From positions 186,001 to 250,000 of the forward strand of contig JADMIG010000001.1 of the NCBI GenBank assembly GCA_015478725.1: 64,000 nucleotides of DNA, read 5' to 3'. The first letter of the stretch is position 1. Each line of letters begins with the position of its first letter. Below are positions 52,760 to 61,524 of this stretch, in pieces. The translations under genes and the position numbers were made by a program. Origin of the DNA: Chloroflexota bacterium (GTDB lineage: Bacteria > Chloroflexota > Limnocylindria > Limnocylindrales > CSP1-4). The notes below the pieces were generated by a model, which made no database searches, was not told the origin of the DNA, and was given only the letters and a program-made list of their open reading frames with translations.

Positions 52760-54357
52760 CGGTCCGTGCCGAGACGGATAGACCACAGGTCGAGGACGCC
52801 GTCGCTCGCCCGGATGGAGGTGGCGACCGTGACCGGGATCTCATCGTCGAGGGCGAGGATCATGAGCGCGTCCTCGCGCGGGCCCGATCGGGCGAGATGC
52901 ATCGAGCTGATATTGACGTCCGCGTCGCCGAGGATCAGGCCGATGCGCCCCACCGTCCCGGGACGGTCGCGATGGCGGGTCACGAGCATGGATGGCGCCG
53001 GCGCCATGTCGAGCCGGTAGCCGTTGAGTCGGCTGAATCGCGCCTCGCCGCCGGCCACCGTCCCGCCGACGGCGATCGGGCCGTCGCCACCCTCCCCGGA
53101 GACGGTGAGCTCGGCCGCGAAGGCCCCGGCGTCCGGTGTCTTTCGTTCGACGACGGTGATCCCGCGTGCCTTCGCAAGAGCGCCGGCGTTGACGAGATTG
53201 ACCCGCTCGGTCGTGGTCGTCTCGAGGAGGCCGCGGAGGAGGGCGGCCGTGAGCGGCGAGGCGTCGTGCGTGGCGAGCTCGCCGGCGACGTCCAGGGTGA
53301 GGGTCTTCACGCCGATCCGGGCGAACTGGGCGAAGAACCGGCCGAGCACCTCGGCGAGCGGCAGGTAGGGCGCGATCGCCTGGGCCGTCTCCGGCGTGAG
53401 GAGCGGTGCGTTGACGGCGTACCGCGCGGACCGTCCGTCGAGGACGTCCACGATCTGAGCCGCGACCTCCTCGGCGACACGGACCTGGGCCTCCGCGGTC
53501 GAGGCGCCGAGGTGCGGCGTGAGGAGCGTGTTCGGCGCGTCGAGGAGCGGGGAGCGCGGGTTCGGCTCGAACGGCGGCTCGTGCTCGAAGACATCGATAG
53601 CGGCCCCGGCGAGCCGGCCGGCGCTGAGGGCCACGGCGACGGCCGCCTCGTCGACGACGCCGCCGCGGGCGACGTTGAGGAGGAGGGCCGTGGGCTTCAT
53701 GAGGGCCAGTTCGCGCGCGCCGATGAGGTTCCGCGTGGTCCGCGTGAGCGGGACGTGGACGGTGACCGCGTCGGCTCGGCGGAGGAGCTCCTCGAGGGCG
53801 ACGAGCTCGATGCCGCGGAGGGCGGCCTGCTCCGGGCTCACGTACGGGTCCTGACCGATGACCGTCATCTCCATCGCCCGGGCCCGATCGGCGATCGCAT
53901 GGCCGATCTTTCCCAGCCCGACGATGCCGAGCGTCCTGCCGCGGAGCTCGACGCCGGTCAGCCGCCCCCGGGCCGCCTTCCATTCGCCCCGTCGCACGGC
54001 CGCGTCGCCGTCGGCGATGCGTCGGGCGAGGCCGTACAGGAGGGCGAGCGTGTGTTCGGCTGCCGCGATCGTGTTCCCCGTCGGCGCATTGACCACGACG
54101 ATCCCGGCTCGAGTCGCCGCGTCGAGGTCGACGTTGTCGACGCCGACACCCGCTCGCCCGATCACGACGAGTCGATCGCCGGCACCGATGAGCGCCGCAT
54201 CCACCTGGACCTGGCTTCGGACGACGAGGGCGTCGTAGTCGCCGACGATCGCGCTCAGCTCGTCCCGACTCAGGCCGAGCCGCTCGTCGACGTCATGGTG
54301 TGCGCGAAGGAGGGCGAGACCCTCCGCCGCCAGCGACTCGGCGACGAGGACCTTCAC
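52756..54357 (-). CDS. serA: D-3-phosphoglycerate dehydrogenase
   Basis: 533 residues, type I SerA. The NAD-binding domain has LGIVGLGKIGHAIA and the catalytic RSQVQVDAAL, RAGVGVDNVDL and a final ligand His in TPHLGASTAEAQ. Residues 320-450 form the ASB domain, and the ACT domain begins at MLVTRHRDRPGTVGRIG. It oxidises 3-phosphoglycerate to phosphohydroxypyruvate. ATGA overlap with the aminotransferase at its start and GTGA overlap with the phosphatase at its end. Confidence 0.93.
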   Translation of the reverse strand: MKVLVAESLAAEGLALLRAHHDVDERLGLSRDELSAIVGDYDALVVRSQVQVDAALIGAGDRLVVIGRAGVGVDNVDLDAATRAGIVVVNAPTGNTIAAAEHTLALLYGLARRIADGDAAVRRGEWKAARGRLTGVELRGRTLGIVGLGKIGHAIADRARAMEMTVIGQDPYVSPEQAALRGIELVALEELLRRADAVTVHVPLTRTTRNLIGARELALMKPTALLLNVARGGVVDEAAVAVALSAGRLAGAAIDVFEHEPPFEPNPRSPLLDAPNTLLTPHLGASTAEAQVRVAEEVAAQIVDVLDGRSARYAVNAPLLTPETAQAIAPYLPLAEVLGRFFAQFARIGVKTLTLDVAGELATHDASPLTAALLRGLLETTTTERVNLVNAGALAKARGITVVERKTPDAGAFAAELTVSGEGGDGPIAVGGTVAGGEARFSRLNGYRLDMAPAPSMLVTRHRDRPGTVGRIGLILGDADVNISSMHLARSGPREDALMILALDDEIPVTVATSIRASDGVLDLWSIRLGTDR

Positions 54358-55541
54358 GCCGCGCCGATCCCCGCAGCCGTCCCGACGCCGATGCTCGCCA
54401 GGCCGGCTCGCTGCGCCGCCGCGAGTCCGGTCCCCGGAACGACGTCACGACCGAGGCTGACCAGCGCCTCCTCGATGACGCCGAGGCAGCCGAGGATCTC
54501 GTCGAGCGTCACGGTCCCGAGGTGTCCGATCCGGAAGACCTTGCCGCTGAGCGGTCCCTGACCGCCGGCGACGACGAGCTTCCGCCGCTTGAGCTCCCCG
54601 TTGAAGGTCTTCCAGTCGAGATCGGCAGGGAGGTGGGCGCACGTGACGGTCTGCGAGGCGTGGCGCTGGTCCGCGTACAGCTCGAAACCGAGCGCCTCCA
54701 GACCCGCCCGCGTCGCGGCCGCGCAGGCCGCGTGTCGGGCGAAGATGGCGGTCCTGCCCTCGGCCGCCATGAGGCCCATCGCGACGTCCAGCTGGAACAT
54801 GACGCCGACGGCGGGCGTCCACGGCGTCTGGCCCGCGGCCTGGCTCTCGCGATGCCTCGCGAGATCGAGATAGAAGCGCGGCATGCGGGCGGTGGTGCCG
54901 GCCGCCCACGCCCGTGCCGACAGGCTCGCGAAGGCCATCCCGGGAGCGGCCATCCAGCTCTTCTGAGACCCCGACACGACGACGTCGAGTCCCCATTCAT
55001 CCTGCTCGAACGGGACGGCCCCCACGCCGGAGACGCCGTCGACGAGGATGAGCGCATCCGGAGCGACGTCGCGGACGGCCGCCGCGAGTTCGGGGATCGG
55101 GTTCATGACGCCGGTGGAGGTCTCGTTGTGGGTGAGCAGGACGGCCTTCCACGGTCCGCCGGCGGCGAGTGCGGCTCGAACCGCGGCCGGTTCCGCCGCC
55201 TGACCCCACGGCACGTCGAGCTTCGTCACGGCCGCGCCGTACGTGGCGGCGATCTTCGCGAAGCGGTCCCCGAACGAGCCGATGCTCACCCCGAGCACGT
55301 GGTCGCCGGGCGACAGGGTGTTCACGATCGCCGCCTCGAGGCCGCCGGAGCCTGCGCAGCTGAGGATGGCGATGTCGTTTCGGGTGCCGAAGAACTCGCG
55401 GAGCCCGCTCGTGAGCCGCTCGAGCATGGCGGCGAACTCCGGGCCACGGTGGTTGATCATCTGGCGGGCGCCTGCCTCGCGCACGGCGGACGGCAGCGCC
55501 GTCGGACCGGGGATGCGGAGATTCGTCTCGAAACGGTTCAC
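54354..55541 (-). CDS. SGPL-type class V aminotransferase (possible phosphoserine transaminase)
   Basis: 395 residues from GTG 55541 with GGGAG 8 nt upstream; the open frame to 55613 lacks a start signal. RIPGPTALP, the PLP lysine in SGSQKSWMAAPG and HNETSTGVMNPI are typical of serine-glyoxylate/alanine-glyoxylate aminotransferases. In Hydrogenobacter-like organisms this family supplies the SerC step. Its overlap with serA and proximity to a histidine phosphatase support that role; glyoxylate aminotransferase is the alternative. Confidence 0.85.
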   Translation of the reverse strand: MNRFETNLRIPGPTALPSAVREAGARQMINHRGPEFAAMLERLTSGLREFFGTRNDIAILSCAGSGGLEAAIVNTLSPGDHVLGVSIGSFGDRFAKIAATYGAAVTKLDVPWGQAAEPAAVRAALAAGGPWKAVLLTHNETSTGVMNPIPELAAAVRDVAPDALILVDGVSGVGAVPFEQDEWGLDVVVSGSQKSWMAAPGMAFASLSARAWAAGTTARMPRFYLDLARHRESQAAGQTPWTPAVGVMFQLDVAMGLMAAEGRTAIFARHAACAAATRAGLEALGFELYADQRHASQTVTCAHLPADLDWKTFNGELKRRKLVVAGGQGPLSGKVFRIGHLGTVTLDEILGCLGVIEEALVSLGRDVVPGTGLAAAQRAGLASIGVGTAAGIGAA

Positions 55542-55621
55542 GGCAGCGACTCCCTGTGGTCCGGACGGCTCGATGAGGGTCGATCGTAGCGGTCTCGACA
55601 CCGGACCCGCCACCAGCGAAT

Positions 55622-55635
55622 ATATGACGGCATAT
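55622..55635 (+). promoter_or_regulatory. operator-like palindrome of the vapBC pair
   Basis: ATATG-ACGG-CATAT, perfect 5-bp arms, overlaps the start ATG (55634) of the antitoxin gene. This is the expected place for autorepression by a ribbon-helix-helix antitoxin. The AT-rich run is striking in this genome. Confidence 0.5.
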
Positions 55636-55885
55636 GCCGACCAGACGAACGACGATCCTCGCCGACGCGGACCTCCTCGAACGGATCGAGCGGGAGGCCC
55701 ACCGTTCCCGAACGACGAAGACGGCCATCGTCATGGCCGCCCTCGAGGCCTGGCTCGACGAGCACGAGGCGCGACCCGAGCTCGGGTTCCTCGCCATCGG
55801 ACGGAGTACGCACGGTCGCCTTTCGCTCGATGGCCGTTCCATCGTCCGCCGTGAGGTCGGCCGGTCGCGCCGGCAGGACCGGTAA
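55634..55885 (+). CDS. CopG/VapB-like ribbon-helix-helix antitoxin
   Basis: 83 residues. RRTTILADADLLERIEREAHRS and TTKTAIVMAALEAWL make a ribbon-helix-helix DNA-binding unit, and the tail is basic. It lies 9 bp before a PIN-domain gene, the standard order for VapBC modules. It should bind its own promoter and neutralise the toxin. Confidence 0.8.
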   Translation: MPTRRTTILADADLLERIEREAHRSRTTKTAIVMAALEAWLDEHEARPELGFLAIGRSTHGRLSLDGRSIVRREVGRSRRQDR

Positions 55886-55894
55886 GACCTGCCG

Positions 55895-56308
55895 ATGGCC
55901 GTGATCCTCGACGGTTCGATCGTCGTCGCGGCGGCGGACACGGCGGATCTCAACCACGAGGCCGCGATCGGCTGGTTCGAGCGGGTCGATGAACCGCTGC
56001 TCGTGACGGCCTTCACGCTCACCGAGCTCGATCACCTGCTGCAGCGGGAGCTCGGCGTCGCCGCGACGCTCGCGGTCATCGACGCGGTCGTGGGCGGAGC
56101 CATCCGGCTCGTCCCGACCACCGCGGCCGATCTCGCCCGGGCGGCGGTCCTCCTCGCCGCGGCGGCTGAACACCGGCCGCGACTGACGGAGGCCGTCCTC
56201 GTCGCGACCGCAGAACGACTCGGCATCCGGCGGATCGGGACGTTCGATCGTCGGCCGATCGCCGTCTTCCGACCGCGCCACGTGCGGGCGTTCGACCTCG
56301 AGCCATAG
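55895..56308 (+). CDS. PIN-domain toxin (VapC-like)
   Basis: 137 residues. The acidic residues of the PIN nuclease are ILDGSI (Asp6), TLTELDHLLQ (Glu), LTEAVLVATA and GTFDRR (Asp). The third position is Glu in LTEA where Asp is usual, but the acidic character is kept. It would cleave RNA when free of antitoxin. There is no SD of note, and translation is probably coupled to vapB. Confidence 0.8.
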   Translation: MAVILDGSIVVAAADTADLNHEAAIGWFERVDEPLLVTAFTLTELDHLLQRELGVAATLAVIDAVVGGAIRLVPTTAADLARAAVLLAAAAEHRPRLTEAVLVATAERLGIRRIGTFDRRPIAVFRPRHVRAFDLEP

Positions 56309-56391
56309 ACAGCGCGAGCCGGCCCGGACGGTACCCGCCAGGCGGTGGAATCTCAGGACGGGCTCAGGCGCGCTGGGGCAGAATACGGCCG

Positions 56392-58005
56392 ATGAGCGAC
56401 GACACCTCCCGGGCGGCCCCTCCGACGGACCGCCCCGGCTGGACGAGGCGGCGATTCCTCAAGGCGGGCGTGATCGCGACCGCCGGTATCGTCGGCGTTG
56501 GTGCGATCGTCGCCAGCCTGGGCAGCGACGGCGCGTCGACAGCGCCGGGTCCGGGATCGTCCGCCCTGCCGAGCGGCCAGACGGGCGCGCAGAACGCGGC
56601 CGCATCGGCGTCCGCAGCGGCGGCCGTGGCACGGCGCAGGCGGTACCGGTCGCGGCCCGATCTCAGCGCCGCGCCGATCGTCATCGGGACGCCAGCGTCC
56701 GGCGTCGCGAGCGGGGTCATCCTCATCAGCCCGAACAACGGCCTGCCTCCGGACGGTCTTCTGATCATGGACGATCTGGGCCGTCCGATCTGGATCCACC
56801 CGACCGGGCCCGGGAACCACGCCGTGAACCTCGCCGTGAGCCGGTACCTCGGGCAGCCGGTGCTGACGTGGTGGGAGGGCACGCTCAACGGCGGCAACGG
56901 GAGCGGCGAGTTCGTCGTCGCGGACAGCTCGTACCGGGAGCTGCTCCGTGTCGGTGCCGGAGGCGGCCACCGCGCCGACCTCCATGAGTTCCTCATCACG
57001 CCGGAGGGGACGACCCTCGCCTTCTGGGGCGGCCCGAACGCGCTCGACGTCACCCCAGGCGCGACGCCCGCGCCGTGGCAGCTGTGGGACGACGTCATCC
57101 AGGAGACGGACATCGCGTCGGGCAAGGTCCTCTTCGAGTGGCACACGCGGGACCACATCGCGGTAGAGGAATCGCGTCTCGACGAACCGACGACTGCGAA
57201 CGCGGCCTACGACGCGGTCCACCTCAACTCGATCGACATCGACACGGACGGCAAGCTCCTCGTGTCCGCCAGGAACACCTCCACGGTCTACAAGATCGAC
57301 CGCACGACGGGCGAGATCCTCTGGCGTCTCGGCGGCAGGAAGAGCGACTTCACATTCGGCGACGGCGCCACGTTCTCCTGGCAGCACGATGCCCGCCGTC
57401 AGGCCGACGGGAGCCTGACGATCTTCGACGACGGCACGGCGCCCGGGCACGGCAGGGCGATCGTCCTCGCCGTCGACGAGGCGGCCCGCAGCGCATCGCT
57501 CATCCGGGCGTTCGACCACCCCCACGGACTCGTCGTCCAGAGCCAGGGAAGCGTCCGCGTCCAGCCGAATGGCGACTACTTCGTCGGCTGGGGCAGCACG
57601 CCGTACCTCTCGGAGTTCGGTCGCGACGGGACGCTCCGCTTCGACGCCTCGTTCCCCGACTCGATCCAGTCGTATCGCAGCATCCGGTCGCCGTGGGTGG
57701 GCCGGCCGTCCGAGCCGCCCGCCATGGTCGTCGAGGCCGGGGCGGACGGAAGTCCGACCGCCTATGTGTCATGGAACGGCGCAACGGACGTCGCCCGCTG
57801 GGAGCTCCTGGGCGGCGACGATCGGGCCTCGCTCACCTCGATCGGATCCGCAGAGCGGGTGGACTTCGAGACGTCGATCCCGCTGACCGGTGGCAGGCGG
57901 TTCGTCCTCGCCCGGGCGCTCGACGCGACGGGCCGCGTCCTCGGGTCGTCCGCGCTCACCCCGACCGTTCGGAACCCGGCCGCGCCGAGTCCATCGGCGA
58001 GCTGA
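56392..58005 (+). CDS. arylsulfotransferase (ASST)-like secreted protein
   Basis: 537 residues. A twin-arginine signal RRRFLKAGVIATAGIVG near residue 19 is followed by a long Ala/Ser/Gly linker. The core has GLLIMDDLGRPIWIHP, DLHEFLITPEGTTLAF, HLNSIDIDTDGKLLVSARN and WRLGGRKSDFTFGDG, repeat units of the six-bladed ASST_2 propeller. ASST transfers sulfuryl groups between phenols, but the family is broad and catalytic His is not certain here. Exported through Tat. Confidence 0.8.
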   Translation: MSDDTSRAAPPTDRPGWTRRRFLKAGVIATAGIVGVGAIVASLGSDGASTAPGPGSSALPSGQTGAQNAAASASAAAAVARRRRYRSRPDLSAAPIVIGTPASGVASGVILISPNNGLPPDGLLIMDDLGRPIWIHPTGPGNHAVNLAVSRYLGQPVLTWWEGTLNGGNGSGEFVVADSSYRELLRVGAGGGHRADLHEFLITPEGTTLAFWGGPNALDVTPGATPAPWQLWDDVIQETDIASGKVLFEWHTRDHIAVEESRLDEPTTANAAYDAVHLNSIDIDTDGKLLVSARNTSTVYKIDRTTGEILWRLGGRKSDFTFGDGATFSWQHDARRQADGSLTIFDDGTAPGHGRAIVLAVDEAARSASLIRAFDHPHGLVVQSQGSVRVQPNGDYFVGWGSTPYLSEFGRDGTLRFDASFPDSIQSYRSIRSPWVGRPSEPPAMVVEAGADGSPTAYVSWNGATDVARWELLGGDDRASLTSIGSAERVDFETSIPLTGGRRFVLARALDATGRVLGSSALTPTVRNPAAPSPSAS

Positions 58006-58008
58006 TAT

Positions 58009-58659
58009 TCACGGCACGAGGAGCAGGCGCTCGAGGGTCTCGCCGTACCATCGCTTGAAGCGTGAGCTGGTCCAGCCACGATCGACGACGAGCAGACGGT
58101 AGGTCTCCGGGCTGCCGACGGCATAGAGGATGTCGGCGGCCGTCTCGAGATCCAGGCCGGCCCGCAGGGCAGCCCCGCCGATCACGATCCGCAGCAGCTC
58201 CCGCTGGCCGACGAAACGCTGGGATTTCGCGCGATCCGACAGGGTCATGATCTCGGGATCGGCCGCTGCGGCGCCGCGGACCACCTCGTCGATGGCGGCC
58301 CGTCGCTCGAGGATCATCCGGCCGTTGTTGGCCAGGACCTGGAGACGGCGCCGGATATCGGGTTCCCCGCGCATCTCCCGCACCCAGGGCTGCTCGAGGA
58401 TCGGCAGTGCGTCGTCGCTGCCGGCGATCGAGACGTCGACGAGCTCCGCCAGGAGCGAGCGCTTCGTTCCGAAGATCCCATACACGGTCTCGGTCGACAC
58501 CCGCGCGCTCTGAGCGATCGCATCGATCGTGGTGGCGACATAGCCGCCGGCGATGAAGAGAGTCCGGGCCGCATCGAGTACAGCACGACGGGTAACCCGC
58601 GCCTGCTCCCGGCGACGTGGCGAGTCGTAGGCACGATGCACCTTGACAGGTTCTCCCAT
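58009..58659 (-). CDS. TetR-family regulator
   Basis: 216 residues from ATG 58659. The HTH is canonical: TRRAVLDAARTLFIAGGYVATTIDAIAQSARVSTETVYGIF (landmarks LDAARTLF and TVYGIF). The C-terminal ligand domain is generic. It is divergent from the 58734 gene, and a perfect palindrome lies between them, so autoregulation plus control of that gene is likely. Ligand unknown. Confidence 0.85.
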   Translation of the reverse strand: MGEPVKVHRAYDSPRRREQARVTRRAVLDAARTLFIAGGYVATTIDAIAQSARVSTETVYGIFGTKRSLLAELVDVSIAGSDDALPILEQPWVREMRGEPDIRRRLQVLANNGRMILERRAAIDEVVRGAAAADPEIMTLSDRAKSQRFVGQRELLRIVIGGAALRAGLDLETAADILYAVGSPETYRLLVVDRGWTSSRFKRWYGETLERLLLVP

Positions 58660-58665
58660 ATCGAT

Positions 58666-58671
58666 ATAGTA
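58666..58671 (-). promoter_or_regulatory. -10 box of leaderless promoter (tetR gene)
   Basis: TACTAT preceded by GTGC on the minus strand, 6 nt before the ATG at 58659. The operator palindrome begins 2 bp away. Confidence 0.5.
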
Positions 58672-58672
58672 G

Positions 58673-58691
58673 CACTGTATTGGATACAGTG
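58673..58691. promoter_or_regulatory. TetR operator palindrome
   Basis: CACTGTAT-TGG-ATACAGTG is a perfect inverted repeat with 8-bp arms and a 3-nt centre, typical of TetR sites. A second, smaller repeat GTGAC-N6-GTCAC (58689-58704) overlaps its right edge. It covers the promoter region of both divergent genes. Confidence 0.75.
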
Positions 58692-58733
58692 ACACAGTAG
58701 TCACGCGTCGTCTGGCGTCAAAGGGGTCCACAG

Positions 58734-59024
58734 ATGTCCGTTGTGCAACTCGAGCATCCCATCCGCGACTTCGAGTCCTGGAAGGACGCGTTCGACCGCG
58801 ATCCCGTCCGACGTGAGGAATCCGGGGTGCGCCGGTACCGGATCTTCCGACCCGTCGACGATCCCGAATACGTCGCGGTCGACCTCGAGTTCGAAGACCG
58901 GACGACGGCGGAGGCGTTCAAGCTCGCCCTTGAGGAGTTGTGGCGATCGCCGCACGCGACGTCGGTCCTGGGTGGAGCCCCACGAGTTCGCGTCGTCGAA
59001 GTCGTCGAGAGCAAGGCGTACTGA
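58734..59024 (+). CDS. small ABM/cyclase-like protein
   Basis: 96 residues. The pattern VVQLEHPIRDFESWKDAFDR, then SGVRRYRIFRPVDDPEYVAVDLEFED is a dimeric alpha/beta barrel like ABM or stress-responsive domains. It is divergent from the TetR gene and probably its regulated target. No catalytic residue stands out. Confidence 0.65.
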   Translation: MSVVQLEHPIRDFESWKDAFDRDPVRREESGVRRYRIFRPVDDPEYVAVDLEFEDRTTAEAFKLALEELWRSPHATSVLGGAPRVRVVEVVESKAY

Positions 59025-59077
59025 GCCCGACTCGCCACCAGCCATCGCCCGGCGGTCGATCGCGGCCACCCAACGGC

Positions 59078-59083
59078 TAAGCT
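59078..59083 (+). promoter_or_regulatory. -10 box upstream of the helicase gene
   Basis: TAAGCT preceded by GC, 6 nt before an ATG (59090) that begins a 22-codon frame ending at 59158, just before the helicase GTG at 59166. This may be a leaderless leader peptide, but it may also be chance. Confidence 0.35.
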
Positions 59084-59089
59084 GTCGCG

Positions 59090-59158
59090 ATGGCCTCTCG
59101 AATCCCCGGCACCCGGTCGGACGACACCGCCGCCGCTCGGCCGGCGAGCCCACGATGA
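59090..59158 (+). CDS. possible 22-residue leader ORF
   Basis: ATG to TGA, 22 codons (MASRIPGTRSDDTAAARPASPR, 22 residues, cited by ends MASRIPG and PASPR). It starts 6 nt after a TAAGCT box and ends 7 bp before the helicase GTG, so ribosomes could be handed over. There is no other evidence that it is translated. Confidence 0.25.
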   Translation: MASRIPGTRSDDTAAARPASPR

Positions 59159-59165
59159 GCTCGGG

Positions 59166-61175
59166 GTGAACCGGGACCCGCTGGCGGCCGAGCGGCTGCT
59201 CGAAGACCTCAATGACGCCCAGCGCGAGGCGGTCCGCACCACGAGCGGACCGGTGGCGATCCTCGCCGGCGCCGGGACCGGCAAGACCCGGGTCATCAGC
59301 CGCCGAACCGCGTACGCGATCGCGACAGGCGTCGTGGCGCCCGCCGACATCCTCGTCGTCACGTTCACCGACAAGGCCGCGGGCGAGATGGCCGAACGGC
59401 TCGCGGCGCTCGGCCACCGATCGGTCACCGCCCGGACGTTCCACGCCCACGCCCTGCGTCAGCTCCGCCACTTCTGGCCGTCGCGCCACGACGGCGACCC
59501 GTTGCCCGCGATCCTCGAGTCGAAGTACCCCATCGTCGGGCGGCTCGCCCGGGCGCTCCCGGGCGGGTATCGCTTCACTCCGGCGAAGGACCTCATCGAC
59601 GAGATCGAGTGGGCGAAGAGCCGCCGCATCGCCCCGCGGGCGTATCCGGTCGCGGCCGCGACCCGAGTTCCGCCGATCCCGGTCGAGCTCTTCGCTCGGC
59701 TGTACGCCGACTACGAGACGGCGAAGGAACGCGCCCGACGGGTCGACTTCGACGACATGCTCACCCTCACCATCGAGCTGCTGGAGACCGATGCGGAGGC
59801 GCTCTCGGTGGTCCAGTCGCGGAAGCGCTGGTTCAGTGTCGACGAATACCAGGACACGAGTCCGCTCCAGGAGCGGCTGCTCGAGCTGTGGACCGGCGAA
59901 AGGACCGACCTCTGCGTCGTCGGCGACGAGGACCAGACCATCTATACGTTCACCGGCGCGACGTCGGAGTTCCTCACCGGGTTCGCCGCCCGCCACCGCG
60001 ATGCCCGGGTCATCGCCCTCACGGAGAACTACCGCAGCACGCCACAGGTCCTCGAGCTCGCCAACCGGCTCATCGCTCATCCCGGTCGCCAGAAGGTGCT
60101 CGTCCCGACCAGGCCTGCCGGACCGTCGCCGAGCATCCGCGGGTATCCGGACGCGGCGAGCGAACTTCAGGCAATCGTCGCAGAGATGAGCCGCCTCGTC
60201 GGCAGCGGGGTCGCCGCCGTCGAGATCGCCGTCCTCGTCCGGATGAACGCGCAGCTCGCACCGATCGAGCAGGAGCTCACGAAGGCGGGCATCTCCTATG
60301 CGGTGCGGGGCCAGCGGTTCTACGAGCGCCGCGACGTCCGCGATGCCATCGCCATCATCCGGCGTGGCAGCCTCACGGAGACGGGCCCGGCGCTCCTCGA
60401 TGCGATCGTGGCCCGCTGGCACGACGAACTCGGATACGAGCCTGGCGTCGACCCGGACGGTCCGGAGGCCCGCGAACGAGGCGCGGCGTTCGCCGTGCTC
60501 GTCGCGATCATCGCCGAGGGTGCCGTCGCGGATGCCGGGCTCGACGCCGAGACGGTCCTGGCGGACCTCGCGGGTCGCGATGCGGCCGAGCGTGCCGGCC
60601 AGGGCGAGGGTGTGAACCTCGTCACGTACCACCGCGCGAAGGGGCTCGAATGGGACGCGGTCTTCCTGCCGATGCTGGAAGAGGGGAGCCTGCCGATCCA
60701 CCACGCCTTCGACGACGAGGCCTCGCTCGACGAGGAGCGCCGCCTGCTGTACGTCGGGATCACTCGGGCCCGAGTCCACCTCGCCCTCTCATGGGCCGAG
60801 TCTCGAGCGGGCACGGCGGGTCGCGAGGCGCGCCGACGACCGAGCCGATTCCTCGCCGACCTCGCGCCGGCACGGTCAGCCCGGCCGCCGACCCGCCCCC
60901 GCGGTCGCGTGACGGTCCTGCCGGACGCGATGGCCCGACCGGTCGCGAAGACCGGCGATCCGCTCGCTGACGCGCTTCGCGCCTGGCGCCTCGAGCGTGC
61001 CCGAGCCGATGAAGTGCCGGCCTACGTCGTCGCGCATGACGCGACGCTGGCCGCGATCGCCGAGGCGCGCCCGGGATCGATCGCCGCGCTGCGGCGCGTC
61101 AAGGGGATGGGACCCGCGAAGCTCGACCGTTACGGCGCGGAGATCCTCGAGATCGTGGCGGGGGTTCCTGGCTGA
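59166..61175 (+). CDS. UvrD/Rep-type DNA helicase with HRDC domain
   Basis: 669 residues from GTG 59166. SF1 motifs are in order: LNDAQREAV (Q), GAGTGKT (I), FTDKAAGEM, VDEYQDTSPLQ (II), GDEDQTIYTFTGA (III), ENYRS (IV), TYHRAKGLEWDAV (V) and YVGITRAR (VI). The C-terminus has an HRDC domain (ALRAWRLERARADEVPAYVV; LRRVKGMGPAKLDRYG). This is the layout of actinobacterial UvrD2. It unwinds DNA in repair. Confidence 0.9.
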   Translation: MNRDPLAAERLLEDLNDAQREAVRTTSGPVAILAGAGTGKTRVISRRTAYAIATGVVAPADILVVTFTDKAAGEMAERLAALGHRSVTARTFHAHALRQLRHFWPSRHDGDPLPAILESKYPIVGRLARALPGGYRFTPAKDLIDEIEWAKSRRIAPRAYPVAAATRVPPIPVELFARLYADYETAKERARRVDFDDMLTLTIELLETDAEALSVVQSRKRWFSVDEYQDTSPLQERLLELWTGERTDLCVVGDEDQTIYTFTGATSEFLTGFAARHRDARVIALTENYRSTPQVLELANRLIAHPGRQKVLVPTRPAGPSPSIRGYPDAASELQAIVAEMSRLVGSGVAAVEIAVLVRMNAQLAPIEQELTKAGISYAVRGQRFYERRDVRDAIAIIRRGSLTETGPALLDAIVARWHDELGYEPGVDPDGPEARERGAAFAVLVAIIAEGAVADAGLDAETVLADLAGRDAAERAGQGEGVNLVTYHRAKGLEWDAVFLPMLEEGSLPIHHAFDDEASLDEERRLLYVGITRARVHLALSWAESRAGTAGREARRRPSRFLADLAPARSARPPTRPRGRVTVLPDAMARPVAKTGDPLADALRAWRLERARADEVPAYVVAHDATLAAIAEARPGSIAALRRVKGMGPAKLDRYGAEILEIVAGVPG

Positions 61176-61239
61176 TCGGGGTGCCCCACGGGTGCGGCGG
61201 CCTGAGCGAGCGGTGATTCCCCACGGACCTTGGATAGCG

Positions 61240-61500
61240 CAGACCCGCCCGGCTGCTGCCGGATCCGATCGCCCGGCCGAGTACGTCGCGGCACGCCGAT
61301 CCTGACAGAGGACCCCCAGGTGGGCGTTGGTCACCGACTCTCCACGTGGCGCTCGCAGACCTGAGCGTGGTTCGGGACGAGCGGGAGCGTGGACGCTGCC
61401 AGATACCCGGGTTATGGCGACCTGTCACGATCCGACTGACCAGTGCCCCCCTGATGGCCATCTGCCGGAACCTGGGACGGAGGGCTCGATCCGATGGGCA
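61240..61500 (-). repeat. dispersed ~250-bp intergenic repeat, copy B (inverted)
   Basis: This is the reverse-oriented partner of 15510-15760; shared exact words are given there. The inverted-repeat arms are GGTGGGCGTTGGTC-like at 61319-61332 and the related sequence near 61440-61465. It lies between the helicase and rarA stops (61175 and 61525), where no gene is supportable. Confidence 0.7.
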
Positions 61501-61524
61501 ATCTCGTCACCGACCCGTCCCGAG

